Source: Burkholderiaceae bacterium (GTDB taxonomy: Bacteria; Pseudomonadota; Gammaproteobacteria; Burkholderiales; Burkholderiaceae_C). Taken from it: a stretch of DNA of 9,679 nt. Each line of letters begins with the position of its first letter. Within the stretch, counting starts at the first letter, position 1. A program made the position numbers and the translations under genes. The stretch covers positions 1-9,679 of the forward strand of contig JAFMJA010000088.1 in assembly GCA_017853735.1 (NCBI GenBank), written 5' to 3'. The notes under the pieces were generated by a model that searched no databases, had not been told where the DNA came from, and saw only the letters and a list, made by a program, of their open reading frames with translations. Positions 1 to 7,247 of this stretch are shown here, piece after piece.

Positions 1-14
1 ATCCAGACAGCAGA

Positions 15-1598
15 TCAGGTATTGAGCTGATCGCGCAAGGTCCGCTTCATCACCTTGCCATTCGCATTGCGCGGCAGCGGCGTGTCGCACCAGGTGAGCG
101 TCTCTGGCACTTTGTAGTCTGCCAGCAATTGCTGGCAGTGCTGGCGGACAGCCTCGTCGTCATGAGGCATTGTTGGCGCGTGGATGAAGGCGTGCACGCG
201 CTCGCCCAGCACTGGGCAGGGCCGGCCCACAATGGCGGCTTCCACTACGCCAGGCAGGGCGAGCAAGGTGTTTTCCACTTCCACCGAATAAATCTTGAAG
301 CCACCACGGTTGAGCATGTCCTTCTTGCGGTCATAGATACGCACAAAGCCTTGTTCGTCCACAGAGCCGAGGTCTCCAGAGTGCCAGTAGCCAGCGGTGA
401 AGGATGTCGCGTTGGCCTGCGGGTTGTTCCAGTAGCCGGGCACCACCATGGGGCCGCCAATCCACAATTCGCCTGTTTCTCCAGGTGGTACTTCCCGGCC
501 TTCTTCGTCCATCACCCGAATGTCAGCCGTGGGCAGGGCCACACCGACACTGTCGATATGCGTGCGCGTCAGGCCGGCAGGCATGAGGGTGGTGGGCGAA
601 GTGGTTTCGGTGGACCCGTAGGCGTTGAGCAGGGTGAGACCGGGAATATGCTGCGCCAATTCGTCAATCGTGGCCACCGGCATAGGAGCGCCACCGTAAC
701 CACCCAGGCGCCAGCTGGAGAGGTCGTGGCGCGGCAGGGCATCGCTCATGAGGCACAGCTTGTACATGGCCGGCACCATCAAGGTGTGACTGATGCGCTC
801 GTGTTCTACCAAGGCCAGGAAGGCATCGGCCTTGAAGGCGGGCATCACGATCACCGCGCCACCCACCTGCCAGAGTGCGGCAATGATGGCAATCAAGCCA
901 GTGACATGGCTGGCCGGCACGGCCAGGGCCGAGCGGTCCTTGGGCTGCAGCCGCATGCAGGCCTGAAAGTGAATGACCGAATGCACCACATTGCGGTGGC
1001 TGAGCATGGCACCCTTGGGCTTGCCAGTGGTGCCCGAGGTATAGAGGATGCAGGAAACATCTTCTTCTGACGGCGAGGCCGAAGTGATCCCATCGGCATT
1101 GGCGGGCAGTTGTGCTGACACTGCTTCCGCGCTCCAGCGGTATTGCAGGGCAGTGGCCTGGCTGGCATCGGGGATGCGCTCGCTCAATTCGGCATCGAAC
1201 ACGATGGCGCGTGCCTCGCACTGGCTGGCAATATAGGCCAGACCCGGGCGCTGTTCGCGCACACCTACCGGCACGGTGATCAGCCCCAGGTATTGGGCGG
1301 CCAGCAAGACGAACACAAACTCGGGCCGGTTGCCCATCAAGAGAATGATGCGATCGCCCTGGCGCAGACCCTGCGCTACGAAATAGGCGGCGTAGCGCAG
1401 CGCCTCGGCGCGGGTCTGGGCATAGGTCCAGCGCTGACCCTCGAAGACAATGGCGTCGGTGTGCGGATCGTTCGCGCAGGCATTCTCGAACAGCGCGAAA
1501 AAGGAAGCAGGCCGGTTCGTAAACGCCCGCACGACGCGGTCACCACCCCAGGCCTCGTACCGCATGGTCGGCACGCTGTAATCATGCCAATGGTTCAT
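15..1598 (-). CDS. AMP-dependent acyl-CoA synthetase / ligase (ANL superfamily)
   Basis: Predicted to activate a carboxylic acid as an acyl-adenylate with ATP and then transfer it to CoA in the cytoplasm. Numbered from a TTG at 1607 (530 residues), it shows the P-loop YTSGTTGKPKG (189-199), the YGSTE adenylate motif (330-334), SGDLG (410-414), the hinge DRKKD (426-430) followed by RGGFKIYSVEVE, and the C-terminal PRNANGK (512-518) with the catalytic Lys518. The length is normal and the fold complete. I prefer the ATG at 1598 (527 aa) because the upstream TTG has no ribosome binding site; a weak GGA lies just before the ATG. It is the last visible gene of the operon, 17 bases after the SDR stop. 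The acid substrate cannot be read from the sequence: a medium-chain, aromatic or hydroxy acid are all possible. The enzyme class is secure, the specificity unknown. Confidence 0.93.
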   Translation of the reverse strand: MNHWHDYSVPTMRYEAWGGDRVVRAFTNRPASFFALFENACANDPHTDAIVFEGQRWTYAQTRAEALRYAAYFVAQGLRQGDRIILLMGNRPEFVFVLLAAQYLGLITVPVGVREQRPGLAYIASQCEARAIVFDAELSERIPDASQATALQYRWSAEAVSAQLPANADGITSASPSEEDVSCILYTSGTTGKPKGAMLSHRNVVHSVIHFQACMRLQPKDRSALAVPASHVTGLIAIIAALWQVGGAVIVMPAFKADAFLALVEHERISHTLMVPAMYKLCLMSDALPRHDLSSWRLGGYGGAPMPVATIDELAQHIPGLTLLNAYGSTETTSPTTLMPAGLTRTHIDSVGVALPTADIRVMDEEGREVPPGETGELWIGGPMVVPGYWNNPQANATSFTAGYWHSGDLGSVDEQGFVRIYDRKKDMLNRGGFKIYSVEVENTLLALPGVVEAAIVGRPCPVLGERVHAFIHAPTMPHDDEAVRQHCQQLLADYKVPETLTWCDTPLPRNANGKVMKRTLRDQLNT

Positions 1599-1615
1599 AC
1601 CATCCAAAAAGCTGA

Positions 1616-2377
1616 TCAGACGCAGCGCGCCCCGTCCACTTCGATACAGACGCCGCTGATGAAGGCGGCTTCGTCACTGGCCAGGTAGAGCGCTGCGCTG
1701 GCCACGTCTTCCGGCGTGGAAAAGCGCCCCAGGGGAATGGTGGCGCGAAACTTGGCCAGTCGCTCCTCGGTCAGTTCGCCGCCGGCAAAGGAGGTCCCCA
1801 GGCCGGTGTAGGGGTTGATCACCGGATTGATGCAGTTGACCCGGATATTGTCCGGGCCGAATTCAGCCGCCAGCGACTTGCTGGTGATGATGACCGCCCC
1901 TTTGGAGCCGTTGTACCAGGTCAGCCCGGGACGTGGGCGCACGCCGGCCGTGGAGGCAATGTTGATGAAGCTGCCGCCGCCATTCCTGCGAAAGTGCGGC
2001 ACGGCATGGATAGTCGCAAGGTAGATGCTTTTGACGTTGACCGCGTAGCATTTGTCGAATTCATCCTCGCTCACATCCAGGGCCGGCTGGTTACGGTGAG
2101 TCCAGCCAGCATTGTTGACCATCACATCCAGCCGGCCCAAGCTGGCCACCGTGCCGTCAACCAGTGCCTTCATCTCAGAGGACTGGGTCACGTCAGCGGC
2201 CATGAAGACGGCATGGCCGCCAGCCTGGGTGATGTCGGCCACCACGCGCTGGCCGCCAGCAGGGTTGATGTCGTTGACCACGACTCTGGCGCCTTCAGCC
2301 GCCAGCCGCTTGGCGATGCCTTCGCCGATACCACCACCTGAACCAGTGACGATGATGACTTTGTCTTTCACGCGCAT
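1616..2377 (-). CDS. SDR family NAD(P)-dependent oxidoreductase
   Basis: Classical short-chain dehydrogenase of 253 residues, the usual length. Visible motifs are the Rossmann TGSGGGIG (11-18), acidic Asp36 at the end of the second strand (which favours NAD over NADP), DV at 62-63, NNAG (88-91), Asn114, Ser142 in IASTAG, and the catalytic YNGSK with Tyr155 and Lys159. All four catalytic residues are present. An NAD preference would fit a catabolic oxidation of a hydroxyl group. A clear AGGAG (2384-2388) lies 6 bases before the ATG, so this gene can be translated independently of otnC, which ends 27 bases upstream. From its place in the operon I infer that it may oxidise the imported hydroxy acid, replacing the LtnD or DenD dehydrogenase usual in tetronate pathways. 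It could equally act on another intermediate. Annotations such as glucose 1-dehydrogenase or 3-oxoacyl reductase would be generic labels for this family. Confidence 0.95.
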   Translation of the reverse strand: MRVKDKVIIVTGSGGGIGEGIAKRLAAEGARVVVNDINPAGGQRVVADITQAGGHAVFMAADVTQSSEMKALVDGTVASLGRLDVMVNNAGWTHRNQPALDVSEDEFDKCYAVNVKSIYLATIHAVPHFRRNGGGSFINIASTAGVRPRPGLTWYNGSKGAVIITSKSLAAEFGPDNIRVNCINPVINPYTGLGTSFAGGELTEERLAKFRATIPLGRFSTPEDVASAALYLASDEAAFISGVCIEVDGARCV

Positions 2378-2404
2378 GAACTTCTCCTGAATAAGTGACT
2401 GTTT

Positions 2405-3067
2405 TTACCAGCGGGCGCCAAAGGATTGACGCAATTCTTCAATCTGTGCTTCAGTCAGCGGCTCGATGCCCTGCGGCTTGAGGACCGCCAGGCGCGCGGT
2501 TTCTTCCAACTCTTCCAGCGTGGCCATGGCAGCCATCGGACTGTCCTGCCAGACATTGGGGCCCAGACGGGACAGCATGACCGCGCGGATCGGTTTGCCT
2601 TGCTCGCCGTATCGCCCAATGGTCTGGGCCACCACCTCGGCTGCCGCAGGGTCGCCAGGGCGATGGTAGGGGATGACCGGCACATGGCCAACCTTCATCA
2701 CAAAGTAGGGTGTCAGAGGAGGCAGTAGTTCACTTTGCTCGTTGTGGAGCGTCAAGGCTACGCAATGTGTGCTGTGGGTGTGGATGACGCAGCGGGTTCC
2801 TGGATCGAAATGGCGCGCACTCTCGTAAATGCGCTGATGCAGTGCGAGTGTCTTGCTGGCGCGTGCGCCACTCACTTGCTGGCCCTGCAAGTCCACCTTG
2901 GCCAGTTGGGCCGGGTCGAGAAATCCCAGGCAGGCGTCAGTCGGGGTGATGAGGAAGCCATCATTCAGTCGCACACTCACGTTGCCGGCCGTGGCGTGCA
3001 CATAGCCACGGTCGAACAGACTCTTGCCGACGCGGCAGATTTCTTCGCGGGCCTGGGTTTCGTTCAT
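2405..3067 (-). CDS. otnC: 3-oxo-tetronate 4-phosphate decarboxylase-like protein (class II aldolase/adducin family), variant active site
   Basis: In the family, OtnC (YgbL) decarboxylates 3-oxo-tetronate 4-phosphate to dihydroxyacetone phosphate and CO2. The 220-residue protein shows TAGNVSVR (26-33), TPTDACLGFLDP (41-52), the metal-binding pair HTH (96-98), LTPYFVMKVGHVPVIPYHRPGD (118-139, interrupted by no gap) and LEELEETARL (184-193), all typical of this family. The ATG at 3067 is chosen because it overlaps the otnK stop as ATGA, which points to translational coupling; a longer frame to 3166 would run deep inside otnK and add residues foreign to the family. Oddly, the catalytic Glu expected after SK (SKE) is Thr73, and the usual NHG near residue 168 reads RLG, so the third metal-ligand His is absent. 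Either this is a divergent subfamily with another metal site, or the chemistry differs. The family is certain, the exact reaction less so. Confidence 0.87.
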   Translation of the reverse strand: MNETQAREEICRVGKSLFDRGYVHATAGNVSVRLNDGFLITPTDACLGFLDPAQLAKVDLQGQQVSGARASKTLALHQRIYESARHFDPGTRCVIHTHSTHCVALTLHNEQSELLPPLTPYFVMKVGHVPVIPYHRPGDPAAAEVVAQTIGRYGEQGKPIRAVMLSRLGPNVWQDSPMAAMATLEELEETARLAVLKPQGIEPLTEAQIEELRQSFGARW

Positions 3068-4344
3068 GACAACTGCTGAAATGCCTTGATGAAGAAGTCT
3101 TCGCTGCCGAAGTTGCCGGATTTCAGCGTAAGGTGTAGCGGCCCGAACTCTGTCACTGTATGGCACCAGGGCACGCCGGGATCAATCTGCGGCCCAATCT
3201 GCATCTGCTTGACGCCCAAGGCCTGCACGCAGGCCCCGGCTGTTTCACCGCCAGCCACCACCAGTTGGCGTACGCCGCGCTCGAGCAGCCCGCGTGCAAT
3301 TGAACCCAGCGCCCGCTCCACCATCTCGCCGGCAGCTTGCACGCCAAGCTTTCCCTGGATAGCCTTCACCTCATCAGGTTTGGCGGTGGAATAGACCAGC
3401 ACCGGGCCATTTTTTAGCAAGGGTTCGGCCCAGGCCAGAGCCTGTGCAGCCACATTTTCTCCGGCGGCGATGCGCAGCGGGTCCAGTACGAAGGCCGGGC
3501 GGCCGGATTCAATGAAGTGGCGCACCTGCTGGTGGGTGGCCACTGAACAACTGCCCGAGAGCACGGCACACAGACCAGCAGCAGGCGGCAGTGCGCTGGC
3601 CTGCGGTGTAGGTGCCAGGCCGAAATTGGCCGGCAGGCCAATGGCCACGCCAGAGCCAGCTGTGAGCAAAGGCAGATCCTTCAAGGCCGGGCCGAGGCGC
3701 AACAGGTCCTGGTTGGAGACGGCATCCACAATGGCGATGCGTACACCCTGGTTTTTCAGTTCGGCGATGCGTGCACGCACCGCCTCGGGCCCTAGGGCCA
3801 CCGCGCGGTAGTCGATCAGCCCCACTTTGCTTCGGCACTGGGCCTGCATCACGCGCACCAGATTGGGGTCGGTCATGGGCGTGAGCGGGTGGTTCTGCAT
3901 GCCGCTTTCATTGAGCAGACCGTCGCCAGCAAAGAGATAGCCCTTGAACACGGTGCGTCCGTTGTCCGGTAAGGCCGGGGTGGCGATGGTGAAGTCGGTG
4001 CCCAGTGCGGCCATCAGCGCCTCGGTCACCGGCCCAATATTGCCCTGGGGTGTGCTGTCGAAAGTGGAGCAGTATTTGAAGTAGATCTGGCTAGCGCCCT
4101 GACCCTGCAACCAGCGCAGTGCATCCAGCGACTGGGCTACTGCCTCGGCAGGGGCAATGGTGCGCGACTTGAGTGCCACCACCACCGCATCGACTTCAAC
4201 ATCCAGCGCGCCGCTGGGCACACCGATGGTCTGAACCACCCGCATGCCCGCGCGCACCAGGTTGTTGGCCAGATCAGTGGCGCCGGTAAAGTCATCGGCA
4301 ATACAGCCCAGTTTCAAAGATGGCGCTTTAATCGGTGCGTTCAT
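3064..4344 (-). CDS. otnK: 3-oxo-tetronate kinase (DUF1537, four-carbon acid sugar kinase)
   Basis: Family members transfer the ATP gamma-phosphate to O4 of 3-oxo-tetronate (or D-threonate, in DtnK), making the phosphorylated acid for decarboxylation. The 426-residue protein has the N-terminal sugar-binding signature ADDFTGATDLA (16-26), KYCSTFDSTPQGNIGP (90-105), TPALPDNGRTVFKGYLF (122-138), and the C-terminal nucleotide-binding part with LSGSCS (262-267), VAGGETAGA (363-371), PGVPW (389-393) and LKSGNFG (407-413). Length and motif order are canonical, with no sign of damage. It begins 12 bases after the dctM stop with only a weak ribosome binding site, and its TGA overlaps the otnC ATG. Pairing with otnC favours OtnK over D-threonate kinase DtnK, which travels with pdxA2. 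The related 3-oxo-isoapionate kinase (OiaK) remains an alternative because substrates cannot be separated by eye. Confidence 0.94.
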   Translation of the reverse strand: MNAPIKAPSLKLGCIADDFTGATDLANNLVRAGMRVVQTIGVPSGALDVEVDAVVVALKSRTIAPAEAVAQSLDALRWLQGQGASQIYFKYCSTFDSTPQGNIGPVTEALMAALGTDFTIATPALPDNGRTVFKGYLFAGDGLLNESGMQNHPLTPMTDPNLVRVMQAQCRSKVGLIDYRAVALGPEAVRARIAELKNQGVRIAIVDAVSNQDLLRLGPALKDLPLLTAGSGVAIGLPANFGLAPTPQASALPPAAGLCAVLSGSCSVATHQQVRHFIESGRPAFVLDPLRIAAGENVAAQALAWAEPLLKNGPVLVYSTAKPDEVKAIQGKLGVQAAGEMVERALGSIARGLLERGVRQLVVAGGETAGACVQALGVKQMQIGPQIDPGVPWCHTVTEFGPLHLTLKSGNFGSEDFFIKAFQQLS

Positions 4345-4356
4345 AGTATTTTCAGC

Positions 4357-5631
4357 TCAGCGATACACCAGGTCGCGCAGGCTTAGCGAAAGGGTTGGCA
4401 CATAGGTGATGACCATCAGGCAGGCCAGCACTACCAGTACGAAGGGGACAAGGTCCTTGATGATGCGGTCCAGCGAAATACGCGCCACCGTGCAGGCGGC
4501 AAACAGGTTCACACCAAACGGGGGCGTGATCATGCCCAGCGCCAGGTTGACCACCATCACCAGCCCGAAGTGCACCGGGTCGATGCCGAAATGAACCGCT
4601 ACGGGCGCCAGAATGGGCGCCAAGACGATGATGGCAGCACTGGTTTCGATGAACATGCCAATCAGGAACAAGGCTACGTTGACGCCGAACAAGAACCATT
4701 CGGGGGATTGGAGTACGGCTTCCAGCCATTGGCCAATCGCATCCGGAACGCCGGCGCGGGTCAACAAAAACGCAAAGAGTCCGGCATTCGCAATGATGAA
4801 CATGATGACTGCGCTGGATATGACCGACTTGCGCAAGATCGTGTACAAGTCCTTTACCTTGATTTCTCGGTATATCACCACGCCCACCAGCAGCGCATAG
4901 AAAACCGCCACGGCAGAAGCTTCGGTAGGGGTGAAAATGCCGCCGTAGATCCCGCCCAGGATGATCACAGGCATCATCAGCGCCCAGCTGGCCTGGTAGG
5001 TGGCCTGCAGGAATGACAGGCGACCGTCGCCGTCTTTTTTGCCCCAGCCCTTGTATTTGCAATAGGCCCAGACAAACAGCATCAAGGCGCTACCGATCAG
5101 AATGCCAGGACCGAAGCCGGCGATGAACAGTTCGCCGATGGAGATCTCTGCACTGACGCCATACAAAATCATCGGGATGGAGGGGGGAATGATCACGCCC
5201 AGTTCGGCGCTGGTGGCCTGCAGGGCAGCAGCATAAGTGCGTGGGTAGCCATGCTTGATCAGGGCCGGAATCAGGATGGCGCCGATGGCGAAGGTGGTGG
5301 CGACCGATGAGCCGGATACAGCAGCAAAAATCATGCAGGTCAGCACACAGGTCATGGGCAGGCCGCCCTGGATGCCCCCGACAATGCTCTTGGCAAAATC
5401 CACCAGCCGGCGCGAGATGCCTCCGGTTTCCATGATGTTGCCCGCCAGTATGAAGAAGGGGATGGCTGCCAGCGGAAACTTGTTGATGGAGGAAAACATT
5501 TCCTTCACCGAGATCAACATATTGACATTGCTGATCTGGATGCCCAGGATGGCTGCAAGACCGATGGAGACGGCAACCGAAATGGTGAGGGCGAAGCACA
5601 GCACCATGGTGAGCAGCATGGCGGTACTCAT
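4357..5631 (-). CDS. dctM: TRAP transporter large permease (DctM/SiaM type)
   Basis: The large inner-membrane subunit forms the transport channel of a tripartite ATP-independent periplasmic transporter, which normally takes up organic acids with sodium. The 424 residues are hydrophobic, with roughly a dozen membrane spans. Family hallmarks are FFILAGNIMETGG (59-71), FAAVSGSSVATT (102-113), PPSIPMILYG (149-158), GGIYGGIFTPTEA (226-238) and ALGMITPPFGVNLF (364-377). Length is normal. The ATG overlaps the dctQ stop as ATGA and has GGAG (5640-5643) 8 bases upstream inside dctQ, so the two permease subunits are translationally coupled and probably made in equal amounts. The gene leads into otnK with a 12-base gap, tying transport to acid-sugar phosphorylation. 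The symbol denotes the family; transport of C4-dicarboxylates is not implied. Confidence 0.96.
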   Translation of the reverse strand: MSTAMLLTMVLCFALTISVAVSIGLAAILGIQISNVNMLISVKEMFSSINKFPLAAIPFFILAGNIMETGGISRRLVDFAKSIVGGIQGGLPMTCVLTCMIFAAVSGSSVATTFAIGAILIPALIKHGYPRTYAAALQATSAELGVIIPPSIPMILYGVSAEISIGELFIAGFGPGILIGSALMLFVWAYCKYKGWGKKDGDGRLSFLQATYQASWALMMPVIILGGIYGGIFTPTEASAVAVFYALLVGVVIYREIKVKDLYTILRKSVISSAVIMFIIANAGLFAFLLTRAGVPDAIGQWLEAVLQSPEWFLFGVNVALFLIGMFIETSAAIIVLAPILAPVAVHFGIDPVHFGLVMVVNLALGMITPPFGVNLFAACTVARISLDRIIKDLVPFVLVVLACLMVITYVPTLSLSLRDLVYR

Positions 5632-6122
5632 TGCGCACTCTCCAGCTCATGGCGTTGGGGATCCAGGAGATTGCCCAGAACGCCAACAGCGCTGAACACG
5701 CCTCCCACTGGCAAGGCCAGGTAGGCCCAGAACATGGAGACATTTTCCAGCCCGATCATGGACTGCACCGAGCCACGCTGTGCATAGTCCCAGCCCCACC
5801 AGACGATGACTCCTATCAGGAGCAGGGCAGCGATGCAGACCACATAGTCCAGCAGGCGCTGAAAACGCCTGGGGCTCCAGCGATAGAGCACATCCACACT
5901 GACCATGGCGCCCTGGCGAAATGCTGCCGGTATGCCAAGAAACACCATCCAGATCAGGCTGAAGCGGATCAGCACCTCGGTCCACTCGGCGGGCTCTTCG
6001 ATGATGAAGCGGGTGATGATCTGGTACAGGCCCAATGAAACTGAGATAGCCAACATGGCGCAGGCCATTCCCATGGCCAAAGCGGTGCTGAGGCGTTCAA
6101 ATTTCAAAAAAACGTGTTTCAT
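5628..6122 (-). CDS. dctQ: TRAP transporter small permease (DctQ type)
   Basis: The small four-helix membrane subunit supports the large permease and docking of the binding protein. From the ATG at 6122 it is 164 residues, with hydrophobic spans at about 13-35, 48-70, 92-112 and 128-150. The EEPAEWTEVLIRFSLIWMVFLG region (42-63) is the family signature of an acidic/Trp cluster, Arg, then Trp and FLG. A TTG at 6131 would add three residues, but GAAGG (6133-6137) sits one base before it and a suitable 10 bases before the ATG, so the ATG is preferred. The stop overlaps the dctM start by four bases. The gene is separated from dctP by a strong terminator hairpin, so it is probably expressed at a lower level than the binding protein. 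Confidence 0.93.
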   Translation of the reverse strand: MKHVFLKFERLSTALAMGMACAMLAISVSLGLYQIITRFIIEEPAEWTEVLIRFSLIWMVFLGIPAAFRQGAMVSVDVLYRWSPRRFQRLLDYVVCIAALLLIGVIVWWGWDYAQRGSVQSMIGLENVSMFWAYLALPVGGVFSAVGVLGNLLDPQRHELESAQ

Positions 6123-6132
6123 GAGGATCAAG

Positions 6133-6137
6133 CCTTC
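6133..6137 (-). promoter_or_regulatory. Ribosome binding site of dctQ (decides the start)
   Basis: GAAGG on the minus strand, 10 bases before the ATG at 6122 and only one base before the alternative TTG at 6131. The spacing supports the ATG. It lies downstream of the terminator T-run, so transcripts that read through carry an intact start region. Confidence 0.5.
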
Positions 6138-6151
6138 ATGATGGTAGCAAC

Positions 6152-6184
6152 AAAAAACGCCCGGCCATGGTGTTGCCGGGCGTT
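6152..6184 (-). terminator. Intrinsic terminator between dctP and dctQ, probably leaky
   Basis: On the minus strand AACGCCCGGC pairs perfectly over 10 bp with GCCGGGCGTT across a 9-base loop, followed directly by more T residues (the six A of 6152-6157 on the plus strand; two of them are the last pairs of the stem). Seven or eight of the pairs are G-C. It begins about 18 bases after the dctP stop and sits inside what otherwise looks like a single operon. The plus-strand reading has no T-run, so it acts in one direction only. The likely role is to end most transcripts after dctP, giving excess periplasmic binding protein over permease, with partial read-through into dctQM-otnKC and the rest. 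Confidence 0.88.
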
Positions 6185-6202
6185 ACTTGGCTGACTACAG
6201 GT

Positions 6203-7186
6203 TTACTTGTAGTTGCGAATCTTGTCGATGTTGGTTTTGCCGAACTGCTTTTCGAATTGTTCAAACACCGGCTTGAGCTGGTCCATGAATTTGGATTTAT
6301 CCACGTTCTCCACCACCTGCATGCCCTTGCTGCGCAGATCGGCGACACCCTTGGCGTCGTCTACGTCAACCCGATCGCGGTTGGCCTTGGCGGCCACTTT
6401 GGCAGCTTCCAGGAAGGCGGTTTTATCCGCGGCAGCCAGTTTGTCGAAGGCAGCCTTGTTCATCAGAATGATGGCTGGCGAATAGACGTGGCCGGTCAGC
6501 GACAGGTGCTTCTGCACCTGGTCGAACTTGGCTGCCATGATCACTGACAGCGGGTTCTCCTGGCCATCCACCGTGCCTTGTTGCAGAGCAGTGAATACCT
6601 CTGGAAATGCCATTGGCGTGGTCACAATGCCCAGGCCTTTGTAGGCGGCCACATGGACCGGGTTTTCCATGGTGCGCATTTTCAAACCCTTGAGGTCGGA
6701 TGGGCTGTTGACGGCGCGCTTGCTATTGGTCATGTGCCGCACCCCGTTTTCAGACCAGGCCAGAGCCTTGAAGCCCTTGGACTCAAACTTGGTCAACAGC
6801 TCCTGGCCAATCGGACCATCCAGGACCGCACGCGCATGGGCCTTGTCCCGAAACAGAAAAGGAATGTCCAGAATACGGGCCTCTGGCACGAAGTTGGGAA
6901 CCGGACCGGTCGATGTCAGAGTCAGTTCCTGGGTGCCCAGTTGCACCGACTCGATGGACTCGCGCTCCCCGCCGAGTGAGCCGGAATAAAAAGTCTGAAT
7001 CTTGTAGCGGCCATTGGTGCGCTTTTCAACCTCCTGGGCAAAGGTGTCGATGCCCACGCCCTGATGGGAATCCTTGCCGATCGAGATACTGATCTTCATA
7101 TTGGTCTGGGCCTGAGCTGTGCCCAACAGCCCAGCCAACAGACTGACTGCAGTGACCATGACGGCGATACGGAAGCGTTTATGCAT
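6203..7186 (-). CDS. dctP: TRAP transporter substrate-binding protein (DctP family)
   Basis: Periplasmic receptor that captures an organic acid and delivers it to DctQM. The 327-residue protein begins with a Sec signal peptide: basic MHKRFR, a hydrophobic core (7-22) and a TAQA cleavage site after Ala26. The mature part shows the family features SGSLGGERESIESVQLG (68-84), LDIPFLFRD (106-114), GLKMRTMENP (167-176) with Arg171 in the position that normally binds the substrate carboxylate, FPEVFTALQQGTVDGQENP (194-212) with Asn211, and GHVYSP (232-237). Length is standard. The start is supported by AGGAG (7195-7199), 8 bases before the ATG. It is the first gene of the operon behind a candidate promoter, and a terminator follows its stop. 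Linkage to otnK and otnC suggests a tetronate or related sugar-acid ligand; this is inferred from context and is not visible in the binding site. Confidence 0.96.
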   Translation of the reverse strand: MHKRFRIAVMVTAVSLLAGLLGTAQAQTNMKISISIGKDSHQGVGIDTFAQEVEKRTNGRYKIQTFYSGSLGGERESIESVQLGTQELTLTSTGPVPNFVPEARILDIPFLFRDKAHARAVLDGPIGQELLTKFESKGFKALAWSENGVRHMTNSKRAVNSPSDLKGLKMRTMENPVHVAAYKGLGIVTTPMAFPEVFTALQQGTVDGQENPLSVIMAAKFDQVQKHLSLTGHVYSPAIILMNKAAFDKLAAADKTAFLEAAKVAAKANRDRVDVDDAKGVADLRSKGMQVVENVDKSKFMDQLKPVFEQFEKQFGKTNIDKIRNYK

Positions 7187-7235
7187 GGGGTAGTCTCCTA
7201 GGACGGATGGTTGAAACTGACAAAAAATTTTGACG

Positions 7236-7247
7236 ATGATTGATCAT
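7236..7247. promoter_or_regulatory. Operator-like palindrome ATGAT-TG-ATCAT upstream of dctP
   Basis: A perfect 5-bp inverted repeat with a 2-base centre overlaps the candidate -10 box (7243-7248) of the TRAP/otn operon. A repressor bound here would block transcription, as expected for a substrate-inducible catabolic operon. GntR-type and similar regulators use short palindromes of this kind, but no regulator gene is in the window. Twelve A/T-rich bases can also occur by chance in this AT-rich gap. Confidence 0.35.

Noticed and set aside
129..1070. 313-codon open frame on the plus strand, antisense to the acyl-CoA synthetase
   Set aside because: It lies wholly opposite a complete ANL gene with all motifs, its translation resembles no family and is rich in His, Arg and Gly as expected for an antisense frame of GC-rich DNA, and no convincing start site was seen.
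1143..1688. 181-codon plus-strand frame crossing the ligase-SDR junction
   Set aside because: It overlaps two well-supported genes, has no recognisable domain, and has composition typical of an antisense shadow.
3068..3166. N-terminal extension of otnC by 33 residues inside otnK
   Set aside because: The added residues come from the reverse-side reading of the conserved otnK C-terminus and lack family similarity. The ATG overlapping the otnK stop is the natural start.
4352..5062. 236-codon minus-strand frame inside dctM
   Set aside because: It is an out-of-frame reading of the dctM gene; the dctM frame carries all TRAP motifs and this one carries none.
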